A stretch of 64,000 nucleotides of DNA from Hyperoodon ampullatus (lineage: Eukaryota; Chordata; Mammalia; Artiodactyla; Ziphiidae). Location: contig OX457061.1 in assembly GCA_949752795.1 (NCBI GenBank), positions 125,684,530 to 125,748,529 on the forward strand, read 5' to 3'. A program made the translations under genes and the position numbers. The stretch's first letter is position 1. Every line of letters starts with the position of its first letter. Of the stretch, positions 23,200-33,245 are shown in pieces. The notes under the pieces are model-generated. The model searched no databases, was not told where the DNA came from, and worked only from the letters and a program-made list of their open reading frames with translations.

Positions 23200-23945
23200 T
23201 CCATCCAAAATTTTATTCCTTTTCTTGTCCCCGCTGACCTCAATCCTATGCTCACTGAACACTCATCAACCAGAATCAGATGACTGAAATTGTTGTTGCT
23301 GATAACATTGCTAAAGTACTAAAATTGCTATTATAGATATCATTAACATATAAATGCAGGTTGTTTCTCCAGGGCAAGATGAGCTCACAGACGCCCCAGC
23401 CATGGAACACCTGGCCAGAGAATCATAATCCAGAGACATCCTGACTCCTGATTTTCAATTAAGAAATGTGACAAGGGGCTTCCCTTGGTGGCGCAGTGGT
23501 TGGGAGTCCGCCTGCCGGTGCAGGGGACACGGGTTCGTGCCCCGGTCCGGGAGGATCCCACATGCCGCGGAGCGGCTGGGCCCGTGAACCATGGCGCTGG
23601 GCCTGCGCGTCCGGAGCCTGTGCTCCGCAACGGGAGAGGCCACAGCGGTGAGAGGCCCGCGTACCACAAAAAAAAAAAAAAAAAAAAAAAAAAGAAATGT
23701 GACAAGACAATGCTTAACCCCAGCTTCTCTGTTTTTCCCCTTTAAAACAAACAAACAAACAAAAAAACCACACACACACACACACACAACTCAAAGACCA
23801 AGGGGGAGTGGATCTGAGGATTGTCTCCCACCCCCTTGCTTGGATCCCTGCAATAAACCCTTACTTTGCTGCAAACTCCTGCTATCGCTGTGGGAGCTTG
23901 GCTTTCTAAGCCTTGGGCACTGGCCCTTTGCTCTGTTACAGTAAA
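23200..23945 (+). mobile_element. LTR-like block with polyadenylation signal, SINE inserted
   Basis: Features an LTR-like R region: 'gatccctgcaataaaccctt', 'actttgctgcaaactcctgc' and a 3' end 'tttgctctgttaca'. A CHR SINE (23476-23691) interrupts it. A CA microsatellite is at 23771-23788. No retroviral genes seen; class not determined. Confidence 0.5.
23476..23691 (+). mobile_element. CHR SINE (short subfamily)
   Basis: CpG-rich full-length copy with a long poly-A tail. Perfect 15-bp duplication AAGAAATGTGACAAG at 23461-23475 and 23692-23706. Confidence 0.95.
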
Positions 23946-23959
23946 GAGTGAACTACATT

Positions 23960-24142
23960 ATTTACTCAACAGTATGTCAGGGGCACCTTTCTGTGTCAGT
24001 ACAAATAGATCTCAGTAACCCTTTTAAATGTTTTCAGAATACTCCATTGTTTGGATATATTGGAATGTATTCAGTCAATTCCTTATTGTTAGACATTTAC
24101 ATTGTTTTTGGTTTTTCTAATTATAAACAGTGATGGTTACCT

Positions 24143-24173
<31 letters not shown>

Positions 24174-24300
24174 TTACCCTCTTGTCTTAGAAGTGAACTT
24201 GCTGTCAAGGATATGCGTATAGCTGGCATGCCTTCTGCAAAGACTAGCAGTTTATGTTCCCACCAACAGTTTATGACAGGAGCCTATAGAAGGGTCTGAC
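23960..24300 (-). mobile_element. Old L1 3' fragment
   Basis: Reverse-strand L1 phrases such as 'cattgtttggatatattgga', 'attgttagacatttacattg' and 'tcccaccaacagtttatgac'. Contains a (TG)n(TA)n microsatellite at 24146-24173. Confidence 0.6.
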
Positions 24301-25200
24301 TAATCATTCTTCATGAAAGCAGCAAAGAGTTTACTTAGACTAGCAATTGGCAATGTTTTCAATGTTCCTTTCTGTACAAAGGGATGTGGGTAGAACTGGC
24401 GTTATTGTGCATTCAGACACCAAAATTCCTACTGACTGGGGGTGGGAAGGGTCACAGGAGGTTAGCCTAGGAGTCGGGAAATGAGGGAAACAAGTCTTCT
24501 GCTTGGAGATTGAAGAGAGGAGATATACCAAAGCAGACTGCCCCAGCTTGCCAGGTTGGATGACTTGCAGTGCCATCTTCTGGCAAAGGAGCCAAAAACG
24601 TTCAATTTCCACGCTAGCAATAAAGTACTTCTTATAAGCAGGACTAAACCAGACTGGCAGGAGAACCCAGAGAGGTTTTAGGCACTGGTGTGTTTGGGAG
24701 GGCATGAGGGGGAAGGAAGCAGATTTCTTTGAAGCCAAGATCTGAATCATTTACATCTGAGGTCTCTGGCAGAATCTGTGGTGTCTCTGCCACGCTACAC
24801 ACAACATATACAAACAGGTACTACAACCTGGGGAGTAACTAAGGTGGCTAGGCCACTGTCCTCCTTCAGCTTCAAGTTTGGATTCTCCAGTATCTTGGCT
24901 TTATTCTAGGGAAGGCAATTTAGCTGAAGGACTACACCACACCTGATCCCTTATTACACAAAGTCTGTCTCTATCTTTGAGAGTGCTGCAATGAAGAAAG
25001 GTACTTAGACCACTAACCCTTTCAATATACCAGTGAGTAGTGCGTACACCCATTAGATGTAAAGGTGTAGAACCACATTTTGTTTATTTTTTTTGTTTTT
25101 GTTTTAATTTTTTTCTCTTTAAACCAAGTTATACTAAAAAAAATTTTCAAGACTTAAAAATACTTTCTTGCTTTAATCATCCAGAATATACTAGGAATAG
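24300..25200. other. Unassigned sequence
   Basis: No recognised exon or element. Open frames (e.g. 24340-24750, -) show no known protein. Confidence 0.45.
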
Positions 25201-25214
25201 GCTTGCTTTTTAAA

Positions 25215-26085
25215 AACATTCTGTTTATTTATTTATTTATTGAGGTGCAGTCAGTGTACAATATTACGTAAGTTTCAGGTGTAGAACACAGTGATTCAAT
25301 ATTTTTACAGGTTATACTTCATTTATAGTTGTTACAAAATAATGGCTATATTTCCCTGTGGTGTATAATATATCCTTTATCATTTATTTTATACATAGTA
25401 GTTGTACCTCAATCCCATACCCCCATCGTGCCCCTCCCTCCTTCCCTCTCGCCACTGGTAACTACTAGTTTGCTTTCTATATCTGTGAGTCTGTTTCCTT
25501 TTTGTTGTTTTTTGTTTGTTTTGTTTTTTAAAATATTTAGTAGAGGGCTTCCCTGGTGGGCAGTGGTTGAGGATCCACTTGCCAATACAGGGGACACAGA
25601 TTCGAGCCCTGGTCCAGGAAGATCCCACATGCTGCGGAGCAACTAAGCCCATGCGCCACAACTACTGAGCCTATGCGCTAGAGCCCGTGAGCCACAACTA
25701 CTGAGCCCGTGAGCCACAACTACTGAGCCTGTGCTCTAGAGCCCGTGAGCCACAACTACTGAGCCTGCGAGCCACAACTACTGAGCCCGTGTGTCACAAC
25801 TGCGGAGGCCCACGCACCACAACGAGAGGGGTCACCACAATGAGAAGCCCCGCGCACTGCAATGAAGAGTACCTCCTGCTCGCTGCAACTAGAGAAAGCC
25901 TGCGTGCAGCAATGAAGACCCAACACAGCCGAAAATAATAAATTTATAATGGAAGAAAAAAATATTTGTTGGATTATAGCTGATTTTTTGTTACATTCCC
26001 TAGTTTATATTATTTTTTAGATTCCACATGTAAGTGATATCATACAGTATTTGACTTATTTCACTTGTCTTGCTTTTTAAAGCAA
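25215..26085 (-). mobile_element. L1 3' end (reverse orientation) with SINE inserted
   Basis: L1 3'UTR text 'ttgaggtgcagtcagtgtac', '...ctgtgagtctgtttcc' and, beyond the SINE, 'gattccacatgtaagtgata'. Short 5'-truncated copy. Confidence 0.75.
25545..25969 (+). mobile_element. CHR SINE (long subfamily) with expanded internal repeat
   Basis: Head 'gggcttccctggtgggca'. The body has at least five 'ccacaactactgagcc' units between 25650 and 25800, making the element about 425 bp. Duplication AAATATTTRKTRGA at 25531-25544 and 25970-25983. Confidence 0.9.
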
Positions 26086-26296
26086 ATTTAGTTTAAAAAT
26101 ATGGCATCCCTAAGAAATGGCCCTCAAGTTAAAAAAAAAAATCCCTTTTTCTGTGCGGTATGTGCGAGACGAATTTATCACAGGCTTTACTCCACACCAG
26201 CTTCAGCGTATTCTGGCTGCCGCCGGGCCTCGCTCCTGTGAGTGAGGGACGCTCTGGTCTCCCTTTCCTCCTCTCCTCTCCTCCCGCACCTACAGA

Positions 26297-26332
26297 GCCC
26301 GCCCCCGCCCCCGCCCCCGCCCCCGCCCGCCC
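26297..26332. repeat. (CCCCCG)n-like GC hexanucleotide repeat
   Basis: Four to five tandem copies of a C5G hexamer. The complementary strand has runs of five G separated by single C, so it could form a G-quadruplex and bind Sp1/KLF factors. It lies about 40 bp upstream of the CRE in the NEK1 promoter. Confidence 0.85.
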
Positions 26333-26370
26333 TTCCCAGCCACCCCCGCTCCGCGCCGGCTTCGGCGCGC

Positions 26371-26378
26371 TGACGTCA
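26371..26378. promoter_or_regulatory. CRE palindrome TGACGTCA in NEK1 promoter
   Basis: Perfect 8-bp CREB/ATF palindrome within the CpG island, about 40 bp downstream of the GC hexanucleotide repeat. CREs with a central CpG in CpG islands are commonly functional; occupancy here is inferred. Confidence 0.7.
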
Positions 26379-26499
26379 CACGGCCGCGCCAGGGACGCCC
26401 CGCCCTCTGCTCTGGCTCCGGGATTTGGGGCGCCGCTTGTGGAGTCCTGAGCCTGAACCCGGAGTGCATCTCCGCGTTGCCGGGTAGCCAGCGCCCGCG

Positions 26500-26817
26500 T
26501 GGCGAGGCTGGGGGACGAACCGGCAGGGAGCCCCCAGCCCCAATGCGCACGGCCCGCGAGGCCGCCGGCAGCCGCCTCTGAGAAGTTCGGGGGCGGCGCC
26601 CGGGGAACACCCCACGCCACCGCCGCCGTTGCAAGGGGCTCGGAAACCGGTTTGTTTCGTCTGGCGGCGCGGACCCGTGTCCCGGGGCGTTGGCCGGGGT
26701 GGCGCGGGCTGCGGCCCAATGCCCTTTCCGGACCGCGGTGGGGTGCCTCGGGCTTGCTGAGCCCTGCGTGAAGGCGGCGACCCCCGGACGGTGCCCGCCC
26801 ACGGCCTGGGTCCTGAG
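26500..26817 (+). other. NEK1: Putative NEK1 first exon (non-coding, start approximate)
   Basis: GC-rich sequence in the CpG island ends at the best + strand donor in the island, CCTGAG|GTGAGC (intron from 26818). The transcription start is not determinable from sequence; 26500 is a placeholder downstream of the CRE. Two short upstream ORFs lie inside: 26543-26581 (12 codons) and 26719-26760 (13 codons). Long open frames seen here on both strands are a side effect of high GC content. Confidence 0.4.
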
Positions 26818-27268
26818 GTGAGCTGCGCTCGGGGCAGCGTTACGTGCGCGATGGTGGGGTCGCTCGGCAAACGGGAGAGCTTGCCTCGACTTCCGATGTA
26901 GAGGCTGCGGGGTCCTCCTTGAAGTGCGCGGAAAATAGCACCAGTAGCCGCACCTCGTCGAGATGGGAGTTCTCTAAGGAGCCGTGTGTGTTACTGAGCA
27001 CCCTTTGGACATTATTTAAAAAGCGATAGTGATCATGGAATTAAAATAAGAATAGAAGCGTTGGTATGAGTAAGAAGTCATTTATGTTGCTTATATCTTG
27101 TCTGCGATCTTTACGTATACCTTTTAACTAGAAAATGAGTAGCAGTTAACTGGCTGGCCCATAATCTTATATTTCACTTTCCATAGTTTGATTCAACAAT
27201 TTCTTTATGGAAGGCATTGAAAGTTCTAGGACTTGTAGAGTTCATCACAACTCTTTTTTTTTATGCAG

Positions 27269-27333
27269 GCCTGATTTTTGTTCTCTAATGTAAGATCCGC
27301 CCCCCAAGAAGCAGAAATTTTTGTATTGCCAGG
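27269..27333 (+). other. NEK1: Probable NEK1 non-coding 5'UTR exon
   Basis: A 65-nt block has excellent splice signals on both sides. The acceptor is a run of T followed by 'atgcag' at 27268, and the donor is CAGG|GTAAGT at 27334. It lies about 450 bp downstream of the putative exon-1 donor. It carries one ATG (no: the string 'aatgtaag' reads ATG TAA, a minimal start-stop). It is not recognisable as a repeat. That it belongs to NEK1 is inferred from position and strand. Confidence 0.5.
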
Positions 27334-30300
27334 GTAAGTTACATCAGAAATAATTATGAAGGATTAAAAGTAATATCCAGTGTATGCTAATAATGGCCTT
27401 TTCTTATGATGCAGCAGTATTGCAGAGATGATGGAAGGAAGCCAGATATGGAGAGAAGTAGTTCTTTGTTTCTGCTTTAGATTTGTCTGAAATTAGAGCA
27501 TCCGCAGATCTATTTTAACGTTGCCCGCTTGTTTTTGGTGAGAGGTTTGTGGGAAAACAGGTTTTCCACGTTAAGAGTCACCACTGGGAGTTTAGTAAAG
27601 GTTATGGAACTTGGCCACAGGAGTTCTTTTGAGGTCATTTTAATAATGCATTGACGTTGTACTCCAAGTATATTTTCCTCTGTCTGATCCCCTGGACTTG
27701 AATATATCCATTTCATGAATGTAAACTCTTTATTTACATGTTGGTACTTTCACTAGGGAAGCTGTTAATTGTTGTCTGAATAGTCTTACAGAGAGGAATA
27801 GACTTACAGAGAAGAACAACAAATATTTTGAAAAAACTCTATTAGGAATCCCGCTTTTGCTTTCTCCTTTTTTGAATTATGCGAAGTAAGACAGGGCCTT
27901 TCCTCATTGAGGAGTTAAACTGAGCCTCTCCCATAACCCAAAATGGTATTCATTATTTGGGGAGAACTATATGTGTAGATCCTGGTTGCAGACAGTACCC
28001 TGAGGGCTTCCTGAAATCTGTTGACACTTCTTTACCAGTGTTTCCCTTCAGGACAACTTGCTTGTGCATCAAATAGCTGAAGCAGCTGAAGAGGCTTAAT
28101 TTTCCAGATTGGTGGGCATACAACTTTTCATTCATATACTCTGACATTTTTCTCATTCGGTGCAGAAAATTTTATTATGTCAAACATTTATTTGTGGCTT
28201 AAAGGTGTTCTTAGTAAAAAGTGAGGAAAGATGTCTAACTTGACTAGAGGCTAAGATATTTTTTCTGGAGCGTAGTTGACATACTTGAAAAGAGTGATGC
28301 CATATAGGAAAATTTGATGGACATTTACGTATTTTATCGTCTGAAATTTGTGTTGGTGTAAAGCGAAGAAAATGTATTTAATTTTTTTTCCATATGGCTA
28401 CCTAGTCTAAAAACTATTTATTTCAAAATCCATCTTTTCCTTACTGATTTAAAATGTCACCATGGTCATCTACCAAATTAAAAAAATTTTTTTGTATATT
28501 TCGGGACTTTCTATGATTTACCTGTCTAGTTCATAATTCTTACTGCTGATAATGTGTCTTGATATCAGGTAGAACAACTCTTCCTTCATTGCTTTTTTTT
28601 TTTTCAGTATCTCTGGCTATTCTTTCTTCTTTTTTTCACATTAACTTTAAAAATCAGCTCGTCTGATCACCCTCACCCCCAGAGTTTGTGTTTTTACTAG
28701 GGAAGCAGTAAATTTAGAGATTAAGAATTAAAATCTTTCGACTATTGAAACTTCCTTTCCTTTTCTTCCTTCCTTCCTTCCCGGTATGTCTTTTTGTTTT
28801 TTCTTCATTTTTTCTCTCTGTTCTTTTGTTCAATATACTCTGCTGGTTTATTTTACAGATTACTAATCCTGCTGTACGCTGCCTGCTGTAAAACCCATGC
28901 AATGAGTTCTTAATTCCAGATATTTTATATTTTACTTCTAGAAGTTCATTTAGTTTTTAAAAATAAATTTCAGTTCTTTGTTGGAATTCTCCATCTTTTA
29001 AAAAATCACTTTTGTCCATCGTTTCCTCCTATTTTCTTGAACTTATTAATCAAGGTTATTTGAAGTCCCCTGCTGATAGCTCCGTATTTGAGTCGTTCGT
29101 GAGTCTGTTTCTGTCGTTAGGTCTAGTCTGATTTAGTCTTGCCCTGTATCTGCACAATTTAGGAGTGGGCTGACTGACAGGAGAGGAATTTACGTGCACA
29201 TTTTTGGCCTCCTGTTCCTTCACCTCCTCCCGAGGATTTTGGCGGCCCTAAACTCTGACTTCTCTGTCCTCAGCCCATAAGGCTGCTGCTTTGTACTCAA
29301 GCTCCATTCTGCTGTGCCACATTTTGGAAAATGTCTTCAGGGAAAAGGCTGGGGTAATGTGGGACTCGCTAGGATATTCCCACCTCTCAGTGAATTTCTT
29401 TCTGTTCTTTAATATATTTTACTCAGGGTTCGTGATTGTTTTTGGAGGCAGGGTGGTCTGGTACAAGTGCACCATCATGGTCCGGAACAGGCTCACCGTT
29501 CATTATGTCAGCTTTCATTCAGTCTCCCAGACGGTATTTCCATTCTCAGCTGTGATGGGTCTTCCTAATCTGGAGACGTCTCTCGCCTCCTGCCAAGATG
29601 GGAGGGGTGGTCGCCTGACTGGGAGAGAGGATGGAGGAGCTGTGTGTCTGACAGCTTCTTACAAAGTCTCCGCCAGTCACTGAGCTAGTCTGTAGTGGAA
29701 GTGACTTCGTCCCCACTCGTGGCTGAGGACACAGCTTTCTCTAGCTTCCTGAGTCAGTTGCTGCTTGGTCTTGTGTTCGTCAGCATCCAGAATTTTATTG
29801 CCGTTGCTGTCTCTCCTCTTCTGCCTTTCTGACCCTTTCAAGCTGTGTTAGCTGGGTTTAGGGTAGACGCAGAGGTAAATATGTACGTTCAGTCTGATAT
29901 CTTAACTTGTAAGTTGCAGTTTATTTTTTGACTTTTTAAAGACTTAGGCTAAAGATTTGGGGCATCTTTTGATTTTTCTGAAGGAAAGGCTTTGGCCATC
30001 TCTCTGTCATTCCTACTCTTTGTGGCTAATAGTGCAATTTTAAGTTGTTGAAGTTTCCTACTTTCTGACCTACTTAAAACTTTTTTTCTCCTTGAGTCAC
30101 AGACTTAGAATTCGTAGGGCCCTTAAGATAGTATTATATTTAAATCTTTAGTGTTTTTAGATGAAGAAACTAAGACCCAGGGAAGTCAGGTGGTTTGCTT
30201 TTGGTCACGTAACTTTTCTCTTCTGAATCCATTGCTTTGTTTGTTATATCACAAGACTCTTGGAAATCTTAAATATCAAAAAACCCTCTAATTTTATACT

Positions 30301-31087
30301 TTGAATAGCTTCAGTATCACATATGTATTACAGTGATTAAATTGATATAATTGTTAGAGACCTTAAGATACTGTCAAGTTGGTATGCGATTTCCCTCTGA
30401 CTTTGGAAGCTGAAGCATAGAAAGGACAAATATTTATTTATAATTTGGGTTTATTCCAGTAATGAAATTAGAACAGGCTCCGTGTGCTTCTTCAGTTACA
30501 TGTTACGACTATTTTGGATGTGTAAGCCTATAGTACATTTTGTTGTTACCTTTTATTTCCTTTGGTTTAAAAACCTTCTAGAGTTGTTATTCAGCTGAGA
30601 AGTCTCCTGACTAGGAAGTAAGTACCCCAGTTACATGTGCTTTAAGACGCTGAAATTATCTATCTTGCCGTGTTTTCCCTTTCATTTCGTCTGCGTCCGA
30701 TACTAGTCAAGTGTAGACTGCAGAATAGGACGGGTTGTTGGTTGCTCTGAAACTCACCTACCTTGCCTTTCATTGTCCAGAAAGCTGTCTGCACTGGACG
30801 TTATTTGGTGGCAGTGAGAGCCGTCTTTCTTCACTTCCGGGGCAGTAGATTCTCCTCCACTTTCCGGAGGTGCCAGAACACACTGTAGTCCTGTGGTGGG
30901 CAGCGCACTGCAGTGCTAGGACCCTCGGAGCCTCCATCTTGTTAGTGTGGTCCCTCGAAAGGGAGTGGCAACTCCTTTTTGGGGGAGGGCCAGATGGACT
31001 AATTGTGGTTTTTTTTCTTGGCAGAAGTTACAGAGTAATGATGGTTGTCAAGTAGTCTCATTGTACGGTTACTATTTAATGTAATTT
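27334..31087. other. NEK1 5' intron, diverged L1M remnants
   Basis: Mostly AT-rich. Parts (about 28490-28690 and 28760-29150) resemble reverse-strand old L1 ORF2/ORF1 text. About 30090-30200 resembles an old 'atgaagaaactaagacccag' repeat. No exon recognised. Confidence 0.4.
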
Positions 31088-31295
31088 TTTTTGTGTGTGT
31101 GTGTGTGGTACGCGGGCCTCTCACTGTTGTGGCCTCTCCCGTTGCGGAGCACAGACTCCGGACGCGCAGGCTCAGCGGCCATGGCTCACGGGCCCAGCCG
31201 CTCCGCGGCATGTGGGATCTTCCCGGACCGGGGCACGAACCCGTGTCCCCTGCATCGGCAGGCGGACTCTCAACCACTGCGCCCCCAGGGAAGCC
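31088..31295 (-). mobile_element. CHR SINE (short subfamily), reverse, TG-converted tail
   Basis: Reversed head 'gcccccagggaagcc' at 31281-31295, high CpG. The poly-T tail grades into (TG)n at 31092-31109. Duplication CTATTTAATGTAATTT at 31072-31087 and 31296-31311. Confidence 0.94.
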
Positions 31296-31545
31296 CTATT
31301 TAATGTAATTTGATTTATGAAATTTAGTTTTCTAAGATGAGTTTGTATTTTTTCTAAACAGCATAGTAATGTGATATCATGACCTGGAGAAATCATTAAA
31401 TTCTGTCTGGTGCCCAGAGAGCTATTATATTATACCAGTTGACCAAACTTGGGCTTGAAAATATGTTTGGAGTGACTTTTCTTCTTTAACTCACTAGCGA
31501 TGCTGTAGTGCTGTCATAATAGTTAATTTCTTGTTTCTCTTACAG

Positions 31546-31760
31546 CTGCTAAAAGCCATGTATGTCATTTCTTACAGAAAGTTTGAAATAGAAAAGTTTC
31601 CTGAGGTAGAAGAAGGCTCTTTCCCACAAATTTCTATTAAGCATGATTATCCCATTGATTTACCACAGGCAAAGTTGTGGCCTTTGAGTCTTACAGGCCC
31701 AGGATACGAATTTTGTCATTTAAGGATGACATTAAGGATCAATATATTAGAGGCAAAATA
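31546..31760 (+). other. Open block after a strong acceptor (possible cryptic exon)
   Basis: 'tttcttgtttctcttacag' ends at 31545 and is followed by an open frame of 71 codons to the TAA near 31759; a weak donor GAG|GTAGAA lies at 31605. No homology recognised. Could be an alternative NEK1 5' exon, a cryptic site or an old repeat. Confidence 0.25.
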
Positions 31761-32428
31761 AAATTAAATTTAGTATTAATGGGTGAAATGAGAACATGAA
31801 TTTTTTCACTTACAATGAGAGATATGGTAAACTGTCATAGAAATTGTAATATAGTCTTCATGACAAGCTCATTTTCTCCTAGAAGGGAATCATACATAGA
31901 AAGCCTGCTTGCTATGGAATGGAAATAGAAAAGAGCAAGTTATGTGAATCACTATTTTTCGAATTATTTGTTTATACTTTATTTTTTTATCGAAGTATAG
32001 TTGACTTACAATATTATATTAGTTTCAGGTATGCAATATAAAGATTCAATTTTTTTATACATTACAAAGTGGTCACCATGATAAGTCTAGTTACAATCTG
32101 TCACCATATAAAGTTATTACAGTGCTATTGACTGTATTGCCTATGTTGTACGTTACATCCTCATGACTTGTTTTGTAACTGGAAGTTTGTACCTCTTAGT
32201 CTCCCTAACCTATTTCACTCATCCCCCACCCCCACCCCTCTAGCAACCACCAGTTTGTTCCCTGTATCTATGAGTCTGTTTCTCTTTTGTTACATTTCTT
32301 CATTTGTTTTCTTTTATATATTCCATGTATAGGTGAAATCATACAGTATTTGTCCTTCTCTGTCTGACTTTCTTCACTTAGCGTAATGTCCATGTTATTG
32401 CAAATAGCACATTTCATTCTCTCTCTCT

Positions 32429-32546
32429 CTTTTTTTTTTTTTGGCTGTGCCACGCGGCTTGCAAAATCTTCCCCAACCAGAGATTGAACCCGGGCCCCGG
32501 CAGTGAAAGTGCCAAGCCCTAACCACTGGACCACCAAGGAATCACC
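32429..32546 (-). mobile_element. Short tRNA-derived SINE nested in L1
   Basis: (TC)n and poly-T tail, 'ggctgtgccacgcggcttgc', 'gagattgaacccgggcccc' B-box region, and reversed head 'ggaccaccaaggaatcacc'. Confidence 0.88.
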
Positions 32547-33040
32547 TCATTCTTTTTTATGACTGAGTAATAGTCCATTGTATATATATACCAAGTCTTC
32601 TTTATCTATTCATCTATTGATGGACAATTCAGGTGCTTCCATGTCTTGGCTGTTTTAAATAATGCTGCATTGGGGTGCACATATCTTTTTGAATTAGTGT
32701 TTTTGGTTTCTTCAGACAAATGCCCGGAAGTGGAATTGCTGGATTATGTGGTAGTTCTATTTTTAATTATTTGAGGAACCTTCATACTGTTTTCCAGAGT
32801 ATCTGCAGCAACTTACATTTCCACTGAGAGTGCACGAAGATTCCCTTTTCACTACATCCTCTCCAACACCTTTTCTTGGTCGTCTTTTTGATAATAGCCA
32901 TTCTGACAGGAGTGAGGTGGTATCTCACTGTGGTTTGGATTTGCATTTCCCTGATGATTACTGAAGTTGGGTATCTTTTCACGTGTCTGTTGGCCATCTG
33001 TAGGTCTTCTTTGGAAAAATGTCTATTAAGAGTCTCAACC

Positions 33041-33245
33041 TGGGCTTCCCTGGTGGCGCAGTGGTTAAGAGTCCGTCTGCCAATGCAGGGGACATGGGTT
33101 CGTGCCCCGGTCCGGGAAGAGCCCACACGCCGCGGAGCAGCTAGGCCCGTGAGCCATGGCCTCTGAGCCTGCGCATCCGGAGCCTGTGCTTCGCAACGGG
33201 AAAGGCCACAACAGTGAGAGGCCCGCGTACCACAAAAAAAGAAAA
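33041..33245 (+). mobile_element. CHR SINE (short subfamily) nested in L1
   Basis: Full-length. Perfect duplication AAGAGTCTCAACC at 33028-33040 and 33246-33258, lying inside L1 ORF2 sequence. Confidence 0.95.

Larger units (their letters stand above)
26200..26900 (+). promoter_or_regulatory. NEK1: CpG-island promoter of NEK1
   Basis: Dense CpG and GC content changes abruptly from AT-rich flanks at about 26.2 kb and about 26.9 kb. The island has no TATA box at an obvious position. It contains a palindromic CRE (TGACGTCA, 26371-26378), a run of overlapping C-rich Sp/KLF-type boxes (26297-26332) and further GC boxes. It lies upstream of and on the same strand as the NEK1 exons, which supports assignment as a housekeeping-type NEK1 promoter; bidirectional activity is possible. 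Confidence 0.75.

Noticed and set aside
25650..25806. Regularly repeated units resembling a CRISPR-like array
   Set aside because: Units are contiguous variants inside a SINE body with no unique spacers; the genome is mammalian.
26129..26870. Long - strand open frames (164-196 codons) in the NEK1 CpG island
   Set aside because: Same GC effect; antisense to the presumed leader, no homology.
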